Positions 1-4,973 of a DNA stretch of 11,804 nucleotides are shown piece after piece. The stretch is from an uncultured Pseudomonas sp. (GTDB lineage: Bacteria > Pseudomonadota > Gammaproteobacteria > Pseudomonadales > Pseudomonadaceae), in the NCBI GenBank assembly GCA_946886875.1, contig CAMPJN010000087.1, positions 1-11,804 on the forward strand, given 5' to 3'. A model generated the notes under the pieces. It ran no database searches. It worked only from the letters and a program-made list of their open reading frames with translations, and was not told the DNA's origin. Numbering within the stretch: position 1 is the first letter of the stretch; every line of letters starts with the position of its first letter. Both the position numbers and the translations under genes were made by a program.

Positions 1-1289
1 TACAGGCTCTTGTAGTCCAGCACCAACACCGAATCGTACAGGCCGGGCCGCGAGTCCATCACGAAGCCGCCGGGGCTGGCCTCCGGCTCGCGTTCGCCGA
101 GGTTGGGCGCGACAAAACCCTGGCGGTGCATCAGCGGCATATAAAGATGGGTAAAAGCCGCCACCGAACCGCCGCTGCGGTCGGCGGGCAGCCCGGTGAC
201 GGTGGCGCGTTCGAGCAGAAAGGTCAGCAGCTCGGTCTTGGCGAAGATCCGCGTGACCAGCTCGCAATCCTTGAGGTTGTAGCGCGCCAGCGCCGGCTTG
301 TCCTCGGCGAACATGCGGTCGATCTCGGCCATGCGCTGGTAAGGGTTGTCGATGGATTTGCCTTCGCCGAGCAGGGTTTGCGCGACGTTCTCCAGGCTGA
401 ACGAGGAAAAACTCCAGGTCGCCGACCGTAGCGACTCGATGCCATCGATCAGCAAACGCCCGGCGGCCGCGGCGAAGTAGTGATTGCTACGGCTGCCGTG
501 CTCGCGCCATTGCATTTCCTCGCCGCCACGGCCCAGCCGCAGCGGTATGGCCAGGCGCCGCGCGTGCTCGTGCAATACCCGCAGGTCGAACTGCACCAGA
601 TTCCAACCGATGATCGCGTCCGGGTCATGGCGCGCCAGCCACTGGTTCAACTCCACCAGCAACTGCCCACGGCTGTCGCAGTAATCGAGCTGAAAATCGA
701 CCGCCTCATCCGCCTCGCTGGAACGCCCCAACATATAGACTTGGCGCTGGCCGCAGCCTTCCAGGGCGATGGAATACAACTCGCCCTGGGCATTGGTTTC
801 GATATCCAGGGACACCAGCCGCAGCTGCGGGCGATAGTTCGGCGCCGGCTTGATCTGCGCATCGAGCAACATGCCGCTGTCATCCGCCCTGCCGCCAAAA
901 CTCACAGGCGCGGTGATAAAGCGCTCCATCAGGTAGCGCTCCGGCGGGCGGATATCGGCCTCGTAGACATCGACCCCGGCGCGGCGCAACAACTTGTCGA
1001 GCTGCATCAACTGGCGATGCTGCTGGCAATACAGGCCCAACACCGGGCGATGCTGAAAATCGCAAAGCTCCAGCGCGCGCAACTCGACACCCTGCTCGCC
1101 ACGCAACTCGTCACGCAGCACCACCTCGGCCTGCTCGCGCTGCTGCGCCGGAATAAAGGCCACCGAAGGCTGATAAGGCAAACGGATATGCCGCGGCCCC
1201 TGGTCAGTCGCCAGCCAGAACTCGACCTCGGTACCCGCGGGCGTATCACGCCAATGCCGGGTCAGGACGAACCCCTGCTGTAACTCCAC
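1..1289 (-). CDS. polB: DNA polymerase II (family B), N-terminal part, cut by the left window edge
   Basis: This is a family B DNA polymerase with 3'-5' proofreading that in E. coli acts in replication restart and translesion synthesis. The 429 residues in the window cover the N-terminal and exonuclease domains. They closely follow E. coli Pol II as I recall it: QGFVLTRHW at the N-terminus, YEADIRPPERYLMERFITAP, Exo I SLDIET (D162, E164, metal-binding), DAIIGWNLVQFDLR (Exo II), LARYNLKDCELV (Exo III region), and MDSRPGLYDSVLVLDYKSLY, where polymerase motif A begins at the edge. The GTG at 1289 is preferred because GAGG lies 8 bases upstream and the N-terminus then matches the family. An in-frame GTG at 1316 is the alternative, with a poorer ribosome site. 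The polymerase domain lies outside the window. The gene diverges from the small genes to its right. Identity is very secure; the exact start is moderately sure. Confidence 0.96.
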   Translation of the reverse strand, partial: MELQQGFVLTRHWRDTPAGTEVEFWLATDQGPRHIRLPYQPSVAFIPAQQREQAEVVLRDELRGEQGVELRALELCDFQHRPVLGLYCQQHRQLMQLDKLLRRAGVDVYEADIRPPERYLMERFITAPVSFGGRADDSGMLLDAQIKPAPNYRPQLRLVSLDIETNAQGELYSIALEGCGQRQVYMLGRSSEADEAVDFQLDYCDSRGQLLVELNQWLARHDPDAIIGWNLVQFDLRVLHEHARRLAIPLRLGRGGEEMQWREHGSRSNHYFAAAAGRLLIDGIESLRSATWSFSSFSLENVAQTLLGEGKSIDNPYQRMAEIDRMFAEDKPALARYNLKDCELVTRIFAKTELLTFLLERATVTGLPADRSGGSVAAFTHLYMPLMHRQGFVAPNLGEREPEASPGGFVMDSRPGLYDSVLVLDYKSL

Positions 1290-1427
1290 CGCTGCAACCT
1301 CAAGTATCTGTTTCACCGCGCGATTCTACGTGCCATTGGCGGAGATTGCGCGCTGGGTAGCCGAGCTAGTAGACACCGCGCCAAGTGCAATGCGCAGAAG
1401 CCGGCGACCGGAACTGCGTGCACCAAA

Positions 1428-1460
1428 CGTAGGGTGGAAAACCGCGAAGCGTTTTCCACC
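1428..1460. repeat. REP-like intergenic palindrome with CGTAGGGTGG head
   Basis: Two perfect 10-base arms, GGTGGAAAAC (1433-1442) and GTTTTCCACC (1451-1460), flank an 8-base loop. An alternative fold pairs CGC with GCG around a GAA triloop and bulges one C. The CGTAGGGTGG head is, from memory, a frequent motif of dispersed intergenic palindromes in Pseudomonas and related genera. It lacks a T-run, so it is not a standard terminator, although it could slow polymerase or protect mRNA 3' ends. Copy number in the genome cannot be judged from one window. Confidence 0.7.
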
Positions 1461-1621
1461 GAGAGCGAGCCGTGCCCCAAAGAACCGCCACCCTTTTGTA
1501 AATCTGATCGGTGACGGTAACGGGGAAAACCGATATAAGGGTCTACTTGGTCAATATCGTTGGCGTTGGTGCAGATGGAACAGAATAAATGCCAAATCGC
1601 CCCGCGCCGATCAATTATCAG

Positions 1622-1650
1622 TTAGGGAGAATAAGGGACAGAGCCGAATT
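1622..1650. repeat. Possible remnant of a dispersed GGGACAGA-type element
   Basis: The stretch contains AATAAGGGACAGAGCCGAAT. It resembles the AATAAGGGACAGACCACG sequence that I remember standing next to REP-associated (Y1-type) transposase genes in gammaproteobacteria. No transposase gene is present here, so at most this is a solitary end or a decayed copy. The resemblance is from memory and over about 13 bases only. Confidence 0.25.
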
Positions 1651-1709
1651 TTATACATGCCCGCCAAGCTATCGTTATATCCATATACACCCACCCTGGA
1701 ACCAAATAC

Positions 1710-2036
1710 ATGGAAGTAGTAACAAATCTGACACCCGACGAATGCAGCGACATGAACGATATTCGCAGCGAGATTGACCATCTTGACCAGGCCGTAATAA
1801 AACTCCTCGGCCTACGTTTCAAATATGTTTTAGCAGCATCAAAATTCAAAACATCAGAAACATCCGTGCGAGCGCCCGAGCGTTTTAAGTCGATGCTGGC
1901 TAAACGGCGGGAATGGGCTAAGGCTGAAGGATTGAGCCCGGATGCCATCGAAAAGCTCTACAGCGACCTGGTAAATCACTTCATCGAAGAAGAAATGAAT
2001 CGATGGAAGGCCCACCAGAACGAGGGTGAGCAATGA
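1710..2036 (+). CDS. PchB-like isochorismate pyruvate lyase / type II chorismate mutase family protein
   Basis: This 108-residue protein has the all-helical AroQ fold signature and follows P. aeruginosa PchB almost throughout: TPDEC then DIRSEIDHLD, YVLAASKFK, APERFKSML and NHFIEEEMNRW. PchB removes pyruvate from isochorismate to give salicylate and has weak chorismate mutase activity; the enzyme is a cytosolic intertwined dimer. Aligned without gaps, PchB R14, R31 and K42 correspond to R19, R36 and K47 here. PchB Q90 corresponds to E95, so the catalytic Gln is replaced by Glu. The ATG at 1710 is chosen over the one at 1752 because the TPDEC segment matches the PchB N-terminus. The ribosome site is weak. 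The stop overlaps the next start (ATGA), indicating coupled translation. No pchA, pyochelin or aromatic-biosynthesis gene is nearby, so the substrate, isochorismate or chorismate, is open. Confidence 0.87.
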   Translation: MEVVTNLTPDECSDMNDIRSEIDHLDQAVIKLLGLRFKYVLAASKFKTSETSVRAPERFKSMLAKRREWAKAEGLSPDAIEKLYSDLVNHFIEEEMNRWKAHQNEGEQ

Positions 2037-2614
2037 AATTCGACCGAATCACCCTTGAGGGAAAATACGTTCGGCTTGAGCCACTGGTAGCCGCCCATAA
2101 AGATGGCCTCTGCCGGGCCATTATGGATGGGGAGCTGTGGACGCTGTTTGTAACCTTGGTGCCACCCGTGGAGCGTATCGACGAGTTTATGCATAACGCC
2201 GATTTGGCCTACGAAAACGGCGATGGCTTGGCTTTTGCCACTATCGATACAGCCACCAACAAGGTGATCGGCTCTACCCGCTTTATGAAAGCCAGCCTGC
2301 CGAACAAGAAGGTTGAAATCGGCTTTACCTTTCTCGCCGCATCCTACCAACGCACGCAAGCCAACACGGAAGCCAAATTGCTGATGTTGACCCATGCATT
2401 TGAAGCGATGCAATTAAACCGGGTCGAGTTACTGACGGACTATCTGAATTCGAAATCAAGGAATGCCATTGTTCGGTTGGGTGCGAAGCAGGAAGGCATA
2501 TTGCGCAACCATATGGTCATGCCAAATGGCAGAATCAGGGATTCCGTGATATTCAGCATCATTGCCAATGAATGGCCAGGCGTTAAGCAGCACCTGCAAT
2601 CAAAACTGGCGTAA
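2033..2614 (+). CDS. GNAT family N-acetyltransferase, RimJ/RimL type
   Basis: This 193-residue protein has the layout of the RimJ/RimL-like branch of GNAT acetyltransferases (COG1670), which transfer acetyl from acetyl-CoA to an amino group of a protein N-terminus or small molecule. It opens with the family's strand LEGKYVRLEPL. The segment VIGSTRFMKA (about residues 82-91) is followed by VEIGFTFLAASYQRTQANTEAKLL (about 97-120), which holds the Q/R-x-x-G/A-type acetyl-CoA pyrophosphate loop and helix. LNRVELLTDYLNSKSRNAIVRLGAKQEGILRNH is the typical C-terminal block with the N..S..A...LG..EG pattern. The start overlaps the stop of the upstream lyase gene by four bases, with GAGG just upstream, so the two are very probably co-translated. 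The substrate cannot be inferred. Its lower GC content compared with the flanking large genes fits acquired DNA. Confidence 0.92.
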   Translation: MKFDRITLEGKYVRLEPLVAAHKDGLCRAIMDGELWTLFVTLVPPVERIDEFMHNADLAYENGDGLAFATIDTATNKVIGSTRFMKASLPNKKVEIGFTFLAASYQRTQANTEAKLLMLTHAFEAMQLNRVELLTDYLNSKSRNAIVRLGAKQEGILRNHMVMPNGRIRDSVIFSIIANEWPGVKQHLQSKLA

Positions 2615-2656
2615 CCCCGTCACCTCTACAGCCTCGCCACACACAAGGAGCAGTGA

Positions 2657-3142
2657 ATGGATATCCGCATCGTTGAATTCCCTGAGACGAGAGTTGCAGT
2701 CGCGGAGCATCGCGGCCCAGCCGAACTTGAGTACGAAACCTCCAAGAAGCTCATTGCCTGGCGCATGCAGAATCGCCTGTCCCCCGCCACGCATCAGACC
2801 TACGGCGTGCACTACACCGACCCGTACACCACCGCCCCGGCCGACCATCGCGTGGACTTTTGCGTGACCTACGATCAGCCGGTCCTGGCCAATTCCCACG
2901 GCATCGTCAGCAAAACGATTCCGGCCAATCGCTGTGCGGTGGCGAGACACCTTGGTTCGCGGGCGCACAATTCGGCGGCCGTCTATTTGTACCGGCAGTG
3001 GCTGCCTGGCAGTGGCGAATGCCTTGCTGATTTCCCGATGTTCTTTCACTACGTCAATGTTGGGCCGAGCGTGCAGGAGCATGAAATGATCACCGACGTG
3101 TACTTGCCCCTGGAATCACCTGCCCGTGATTCGGCGTCGTAG
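2657..3142 (+). CDS. GyrI-like small-molecule-binding domain protein (AraC effector-binding type)
   Basis: This 161-residue protein consists of a single GyrI-like / AraC effector-binding domain. The N-terminus DIRIVEFPETRVAVAEHRGP matches the family's opening strand and HRGP turn. TYGVHYTDPYTTAPADHRVDFCVTYD is the characteristic central block, and HEMITDVYLPL is the usual C-terminal strand. Standalone members include E. coli SbmC/GyrI, which protects DNA gyrase; many others bind drugs or cyanine-like hydrophobic cations, and some hydrolyse cyclopropanoids. There is no DNA-binding HTH domain, so it is not itself a transcription factor. AAGGAG lies a few bases before the ATG at 2657, a strong ribosome site. 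It follows the acetyltransferase by 42 bases and may share its transcript. Whether it acts on gyrase or as a ligand sponge cannot be told from the sequence. Confidence 0.85.
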   Translation: MDIRIVEFPETRVAVAEHRGPAELEYETSKKLIAWRMQNRLSPATHQTYGVHYTDPYTTAPADHRVDFCVTYDQPVLANSHGIVSKTIPANRCAVARHLGSRAHNSAAVYLYRQWLPGSGECLADFPMFFHYVNVGPSVQEHEMITDVYLPLESPARDSAS

Positions 3143-3182
3143 GCACATCACCGAAATAGGCATCTTCAGCGCAACAACTTAA

Positions 3183-3419
3183 ATGGCAGTGGAAATGAGA
3201 GAAAGTTTGAAACAGAAGATCGTCGAGGTCTGCACGCGGAAGATCGAGCAGAAAGGCGAAAACGTCGGCTTGTCGTTTTATGCGTTTTTTGCCAACAAGA
3301 ACGACGATCCGCAGCTGCTGATGGAAGCCGCGCAGTGGTGGATCATGACGCAGCGGTTCGACCACTTCGAGAAAGCCGTAAAGATCAGAGCAATTGTTCA
3401 AGCGATGGGCTCGCCGTGA
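3183..3419 (+). CDS. Small conserved-looking hypothetical protein (possibly DUF6500)
   Basis: This is a 78-residue, charged, soluble protein with no signal peptide or membrane segment. It looks mostly helical: an N-terminal basic/acidic helix (LKQKIVEVCTRKIEQKG), a central GLSFYAFFANKNDDPQLLMEAAQWW, then HFEKAVKIRAIVQ. The pattern, especially the FYAFFANKN and MEAA.WWI segments, recalls a small uncharacterised family that I believe is DUF6500, but I cannot confirm this. Two in-frame ATGs are possible, 3183 and 3195, and neither has a good ribosome-binding site. The second gives the N-terminus MRESLKQK. Codon pattern and sequence make a real gene likely. Function is unknown. The TGA stop lies at the edge of the attC-like stretch that follows. 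Confidence 0.7.
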   Translation: MAVEMRESLKQKIVEVCTRKIEQKGENVGLSFYAFFANKNDDPQLLMEAAQWWIMTQRFDHFEKAVKIRAIVQAMGSP

Positions 3420-3541
3420 CGCTCCGCTCTTGCATGCTGCATCGATATGCAAGAGCCGGAAATATCCACCAGCCGTGGCGCCGACAATGCCTTTATGGTG
3501 CGGCGGCGCTGGCTTGACAACGTTGAATTCAGGCGTTAAGA
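3412..3541. other. Hairpin-rich spacer resembling a decayed integron attC site
   Basis: The right end, TTGAATTCAGGCGTTAAGA (3523-3541), resembles the L'-R' half of integron cassette recombination sites, which typically end with CAGGYGTTRRRY. The left end, GTGACGCTCCGCTC (about 3416-3429), loosely resembles a left half, but its core reads GAC instead of AAC. Between them lies an imperfect stem: CCAGC 3469-3473 with GCTGG 3508-3512, and CGCCG 3479-3483 with CGGCG 3501-3505. The start codon of the next gene follows 4 bases later, as is usual for cassettes. Against this, the R'' core is wrong, the last base of R' is A rather than a pyrimidine, and the neighbouring gene junctions have no room for similar sites. 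This is a hypothesis only. Confidence 0.25.
3426..3456. repeat. Inverted repeat with 10-base perfect arms
   Basis: GCTCTTGCAT (3426-3435) and ATGCAAGAGC (3447-3456) are perfectly complementary around an 11-base loop. It starts 6 bases after the stop codon of the small gene ending at 3419. No run of T follows on either strand, so it is not a classic Rho-independent terminator. It could be a transcript 3'-end stabiliser, a Rho-dependent terminator hairpin or a dyad operator. The arms are directly visible; the role is not. Confidence 0.6.
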
Positions 3542-3545
3542 ACCC

Positions 3546-3932
3546 ATGAAAAACCCATACCAATCTCCAGCTTCTGCTGTTGCAATCTCGGCCAAAACGG
3601 TCGGAGCCAGCAGAAATCTTGTCCTGTTTGTGATCGGTTTAATTTGTGCAGTTGCCGCGGCAATCATACCGATGCTGGTAATTCCGAAATTTCGCGATCT
3701 GTTTACCTCCTTCGGCGCGGAGCTGCCCGCTTTTACCAGCATCGTCGTTAACTATTATCTGGCGCTCTGGGTATTGCCGATCCTGGTTATCACAACAAAA
3801 ATCCTGCTGCCGACAGCCAAGGGCCGGGCCTTGATGCCCTGTTTGATTGGTGTGCTCGGTCTCGTATTAATAGTTCCGCTGGTAATTTTTTCGCTTTATC
3901 TGCCGATTTTTATGTTGGGCGGGGCTGCATAG
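3546..3932 (+). CDS. Small three-helix membrane protein with GspF/PilC-like core segment
   Basis: This 128-residue protein has an N-terminal NPYQSP motif (residues 3-8), found at the start of many small uncharacterised membrane proteins. Three hydrophobic helices follow, at about 24-46, 66-88 and 97-123. Between helices 1 and 2 sits IPKFRDLFTSFGAELPAFT (46-64), which is nearly the hallmark of type II secretion/type IV pilus inner-membrane platform proteins (GspF/PilC: PxFxxxFxxFGAELPxxT). The rest of GspF (about 400 residues, duplicated cytoplasmic helical domains) is absent. No secretion or pilus gene is nearby. It could be an independent family sharing this helix-loop-helix, or a relic. The start at 3546 has only a weak ribosome site. 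A TTGACA (3514-3519) lies upstream, but its best-spaced -10 (TAAGAA, 3537-3542) would leave almost no leader. The reading frame is convincing; function is unknown. Confidence 0.75.
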   Translation: MKNPYQSPASAVAISAKTVGASRNLVLFVIGLICAVAAAIIPMLVIPKFRDLFTSFGAELPAFTSIVVNYYLALWVLPILVITTKILLPTAKGRALMPCLIGVLGLVLIVPLVIFSLYLPIFMLGGAA

Positions 3933-4020
3933 GGCCGCCAGCAACGAAACAGCCCGCTACCCTGATGAGGCGCGGGACGTCGAAGAGTAACCACCCATGC
4001 TCGCAATGAAAGGAATCGAT

Positions 4021-4494
4021 ATGCGCCCTTACCTTATCGCCCCGCTGCTCACGCTGTGCCTGACGCCACTTCAGGCAGCGGAAACCGATCGAATCGTTAC
4101 CGCGGATCGCCAGGACCCGGCCATATCCGCGGCGGTACGCCAGGCCCAGGCCGGTCTGGATGAGTTTCTTCAGTTGGCCGCCAAACCGCCCGCCAATACC
4201 AGTGGCTACAAGGTACAGGTCATGGTGAGCGACGCTTACGGTATCGAAACCTTCTGGGTCGTTCGTTTCCGCGCACTCGATGATGGCTTTATCGGCGAGC
4301 TGGCCAACGAGCCGCGCATCGTCAAGAGCGTGACCTGGGGCCAGCAACTGCGCTTTGGCCGTGAACAGATCACCGACTGGGGTTATCTGAAAAACGGACG
4401 CCAGGTGGGCAACTTCACCGTCTGCGCGCTGTTCAAGCAGATGCCTGCCGAACAGGTCGAGTTCTACCGCACTCAGCATGGCTTCGACTGCTAG
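4021..4494 (+). CDS. Exported DUF2314 (YegJ-like) protein
   Basis: This 157-residue protein begins with a Sec signal peptide, MRPYLIAPLLTLCLTPLQAA, probably cleaved around residues 19-20; LTLC lacks the small residue needed for a lipobox. The mature part matches the DUF2314/YegJ pattern: YKVQVMVSDAYGIETFWVVRF, GELANEPRIVKSV.WGQ, ITDWGYLKNGRQVGNFTVCAL. Two Cys, C135 and the C-terminal C157, could form a periplasmic disulfide. The ATG at 4021 is chosen over the in-frame ATG at 3997 because AAAGGA sits 6 bases before it and it starts cleanly with the signal peptide. DUF2314 has no established biochemical role that I know of; members often occur in accessory or polymorphic-toxin-associated regions. 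It stands 88 bases after the membrane-protein gene, in the same direction, and is the last small gene of the block. Confidence 0.85.
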   Translation: MRPYLIAPLLTLCLTPLQAAETDRIVTADRQDPAISAAVRQAQAGLDEFLQLAAKPPANTSGYKVQVMVSDAYGIETFWVVRFRALDDGFIGELANEPRIVKSVTWGQQLRFGREQITDWGYLKNGRQVGNFTVCALFKQMPAEQVEFYRTQHGFDC

Positions 4495-4519
4495 GAGCCT
4501 GTCCGAGAGTATGGATTTC

Positions 4520-4593
4520 TGTTGGGTCGAGCCGCGCAGGCAAAGCCCAACATGCCGACTTCGTTGGACTTCGTTCCTCAGCACCAACCTACG
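4520..4593. repeat. REP-like palindromic element ending CCAACCTACG
   Basis: TGTTGGG (4520-4526) pairs with CCCAACA (4546-4552), followed by a second smaller dyad, GTTGG (4563-4567) with CCAAC (4584-4588). The element ends in CCAACCTACG (4584-4593), whose reverse complement, CGTAGGTTGG, matches the head of the palindrome at 1428 except for one base. The two elements therefore face each other across the small-gene block. Such CGTAGG-headed palindromes are, from memory, widespread between genes in Pseudomonas. Confidence 0.55.
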
Positions 4594-4741
4594 ATTTGCT
4601 TCAAGTTGCTGTGCTGGGTCTTCCTAGTAGGATCGCCGCGCTCGACCGCCGGAACGGCTGCATACCCAGCCAGCGTCAATTTTCCGACGAATGTCCGTTA
4701 GCGAACAGACGCCGCCACCCGCCCTGCTGTATGTTGGCGAC

Positions 4742-4758
4742 AATGCTGCGACAGCATT
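4742..4758. repeat. Triloop hairpin, 7-bp perfect stem
   Basis: AATGCTG (4742-4748) and CAGCATT (4752-4758) close a CGA loop. No T-run follows on either strand, so termination is unlikely. Function unknown; it may be a dyad binding site or a leftover repeat. Confidence 0.45.
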
Positions 4759-4896
4759 CTTCCCGATTACGGGCCAGCCGGCCCGATCGATCGAGACACC
4801 CAGGCCGTAGCCGTTGACCCTGCCCACGCGCGATCCAGGTCAACAGCCAGCCCGCATGGCGAAGGAGCAGGTCACCGCAATCGTGACTTCGTAGGT

Positions 4897-4914
4897 CCGC
4901 TGTCGCGGCTTTTT
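4897..4914 (+). terminator. Weak terminator-like hairpin before the glucan synthase gene
   Basis: CCGC (4897-4900) pairs with GCGG (4905-4908) around TGTC and is followed by CTTTTT (4909-4914). The four-base stem is short for an intrinsic terminator. If functional, it would insulate the glucan synthase gene from transcription through the upstream small genes. Low confidence. Confidence 0.25.
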
Positions 4915-4973
4915 GGATAGGTCTCTCGCCTCGGCACCTATCGCGCTTGCCCATGATGGCCGGAACCGCGCAC

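Larger units (their letters stand above)
1290..1709. other. Intergenic region between polB and the small-gene block
   Basis: No convincing gene is visible in these 420 bases. The left part must hold the polB promoter (minus strand); I found no CTG-N10-CAG LexA-type box in it. The middle holds the palindrome at 1428-1460. From about 1490 the sequence becomes AT-richer, with short TATA-like stretches around 1650-1690 that could serve the gene at 1710, but I could not pair a -10 with a credible -35. A weak 6-bp inverted repeat (CGATAT at 1531-1536, ATATCG at 1554-1559) also lies here. An open frame across the region (1330-1719, plus) reads straight through the palindrome, has no recognisable protein features and is probably chance. 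Confidence 0.7.
4495..4973. other. Intergenic region upstream of the glucan synthase gene
   Basis: No gene can be supported in these 479 bases; the open frames on both strands are short, overlapping and lack ribosome sites or family features. The stretch holds the REP-like palindromic element (4520-4593), a 7-bp triloop hairpin (4742-4758), a GTCAC/GTGAC dyad (4871-4875, 4883-4887) and a weak terminator-like hairpin (4897-4914). The promoter of the glucan synthase must lie here or further upstream, but I cannot identify one. The density of palindromes suggests accumulated repeat debris rather than a compact regulatory region. Confidence 0.6.

Noticed and set aside
480..1283. 267-codon plus-strand frame opposite polB
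   Set aside because: Antisense to a frame that matches DNA polymerase II residue for residue across known motifs.
1330..1719. 129-codon plus-strand frame left of the PchB-like gene
   Set aside because: It reads through the palindrome at 1428-1460, has no ribosome site or domain pattern and ends inside the next gene's start region.
3514..3542. TTGACA -35 with TAAGAA -10 as a promoter for the membrane-protein gene
   Set aside because: The -10 matches only three of six bases and would place the transcription start at or beyond the ATG at 3546.
3910..4587. 225-codon minus-strand frame over the DUF2314 gene
   Set aside because: The plus-strand frame has a signal peptide, a good ribosome site and the DUF2314 pattern; the minus frame has none and crosses into palindromic intergenic DNA.
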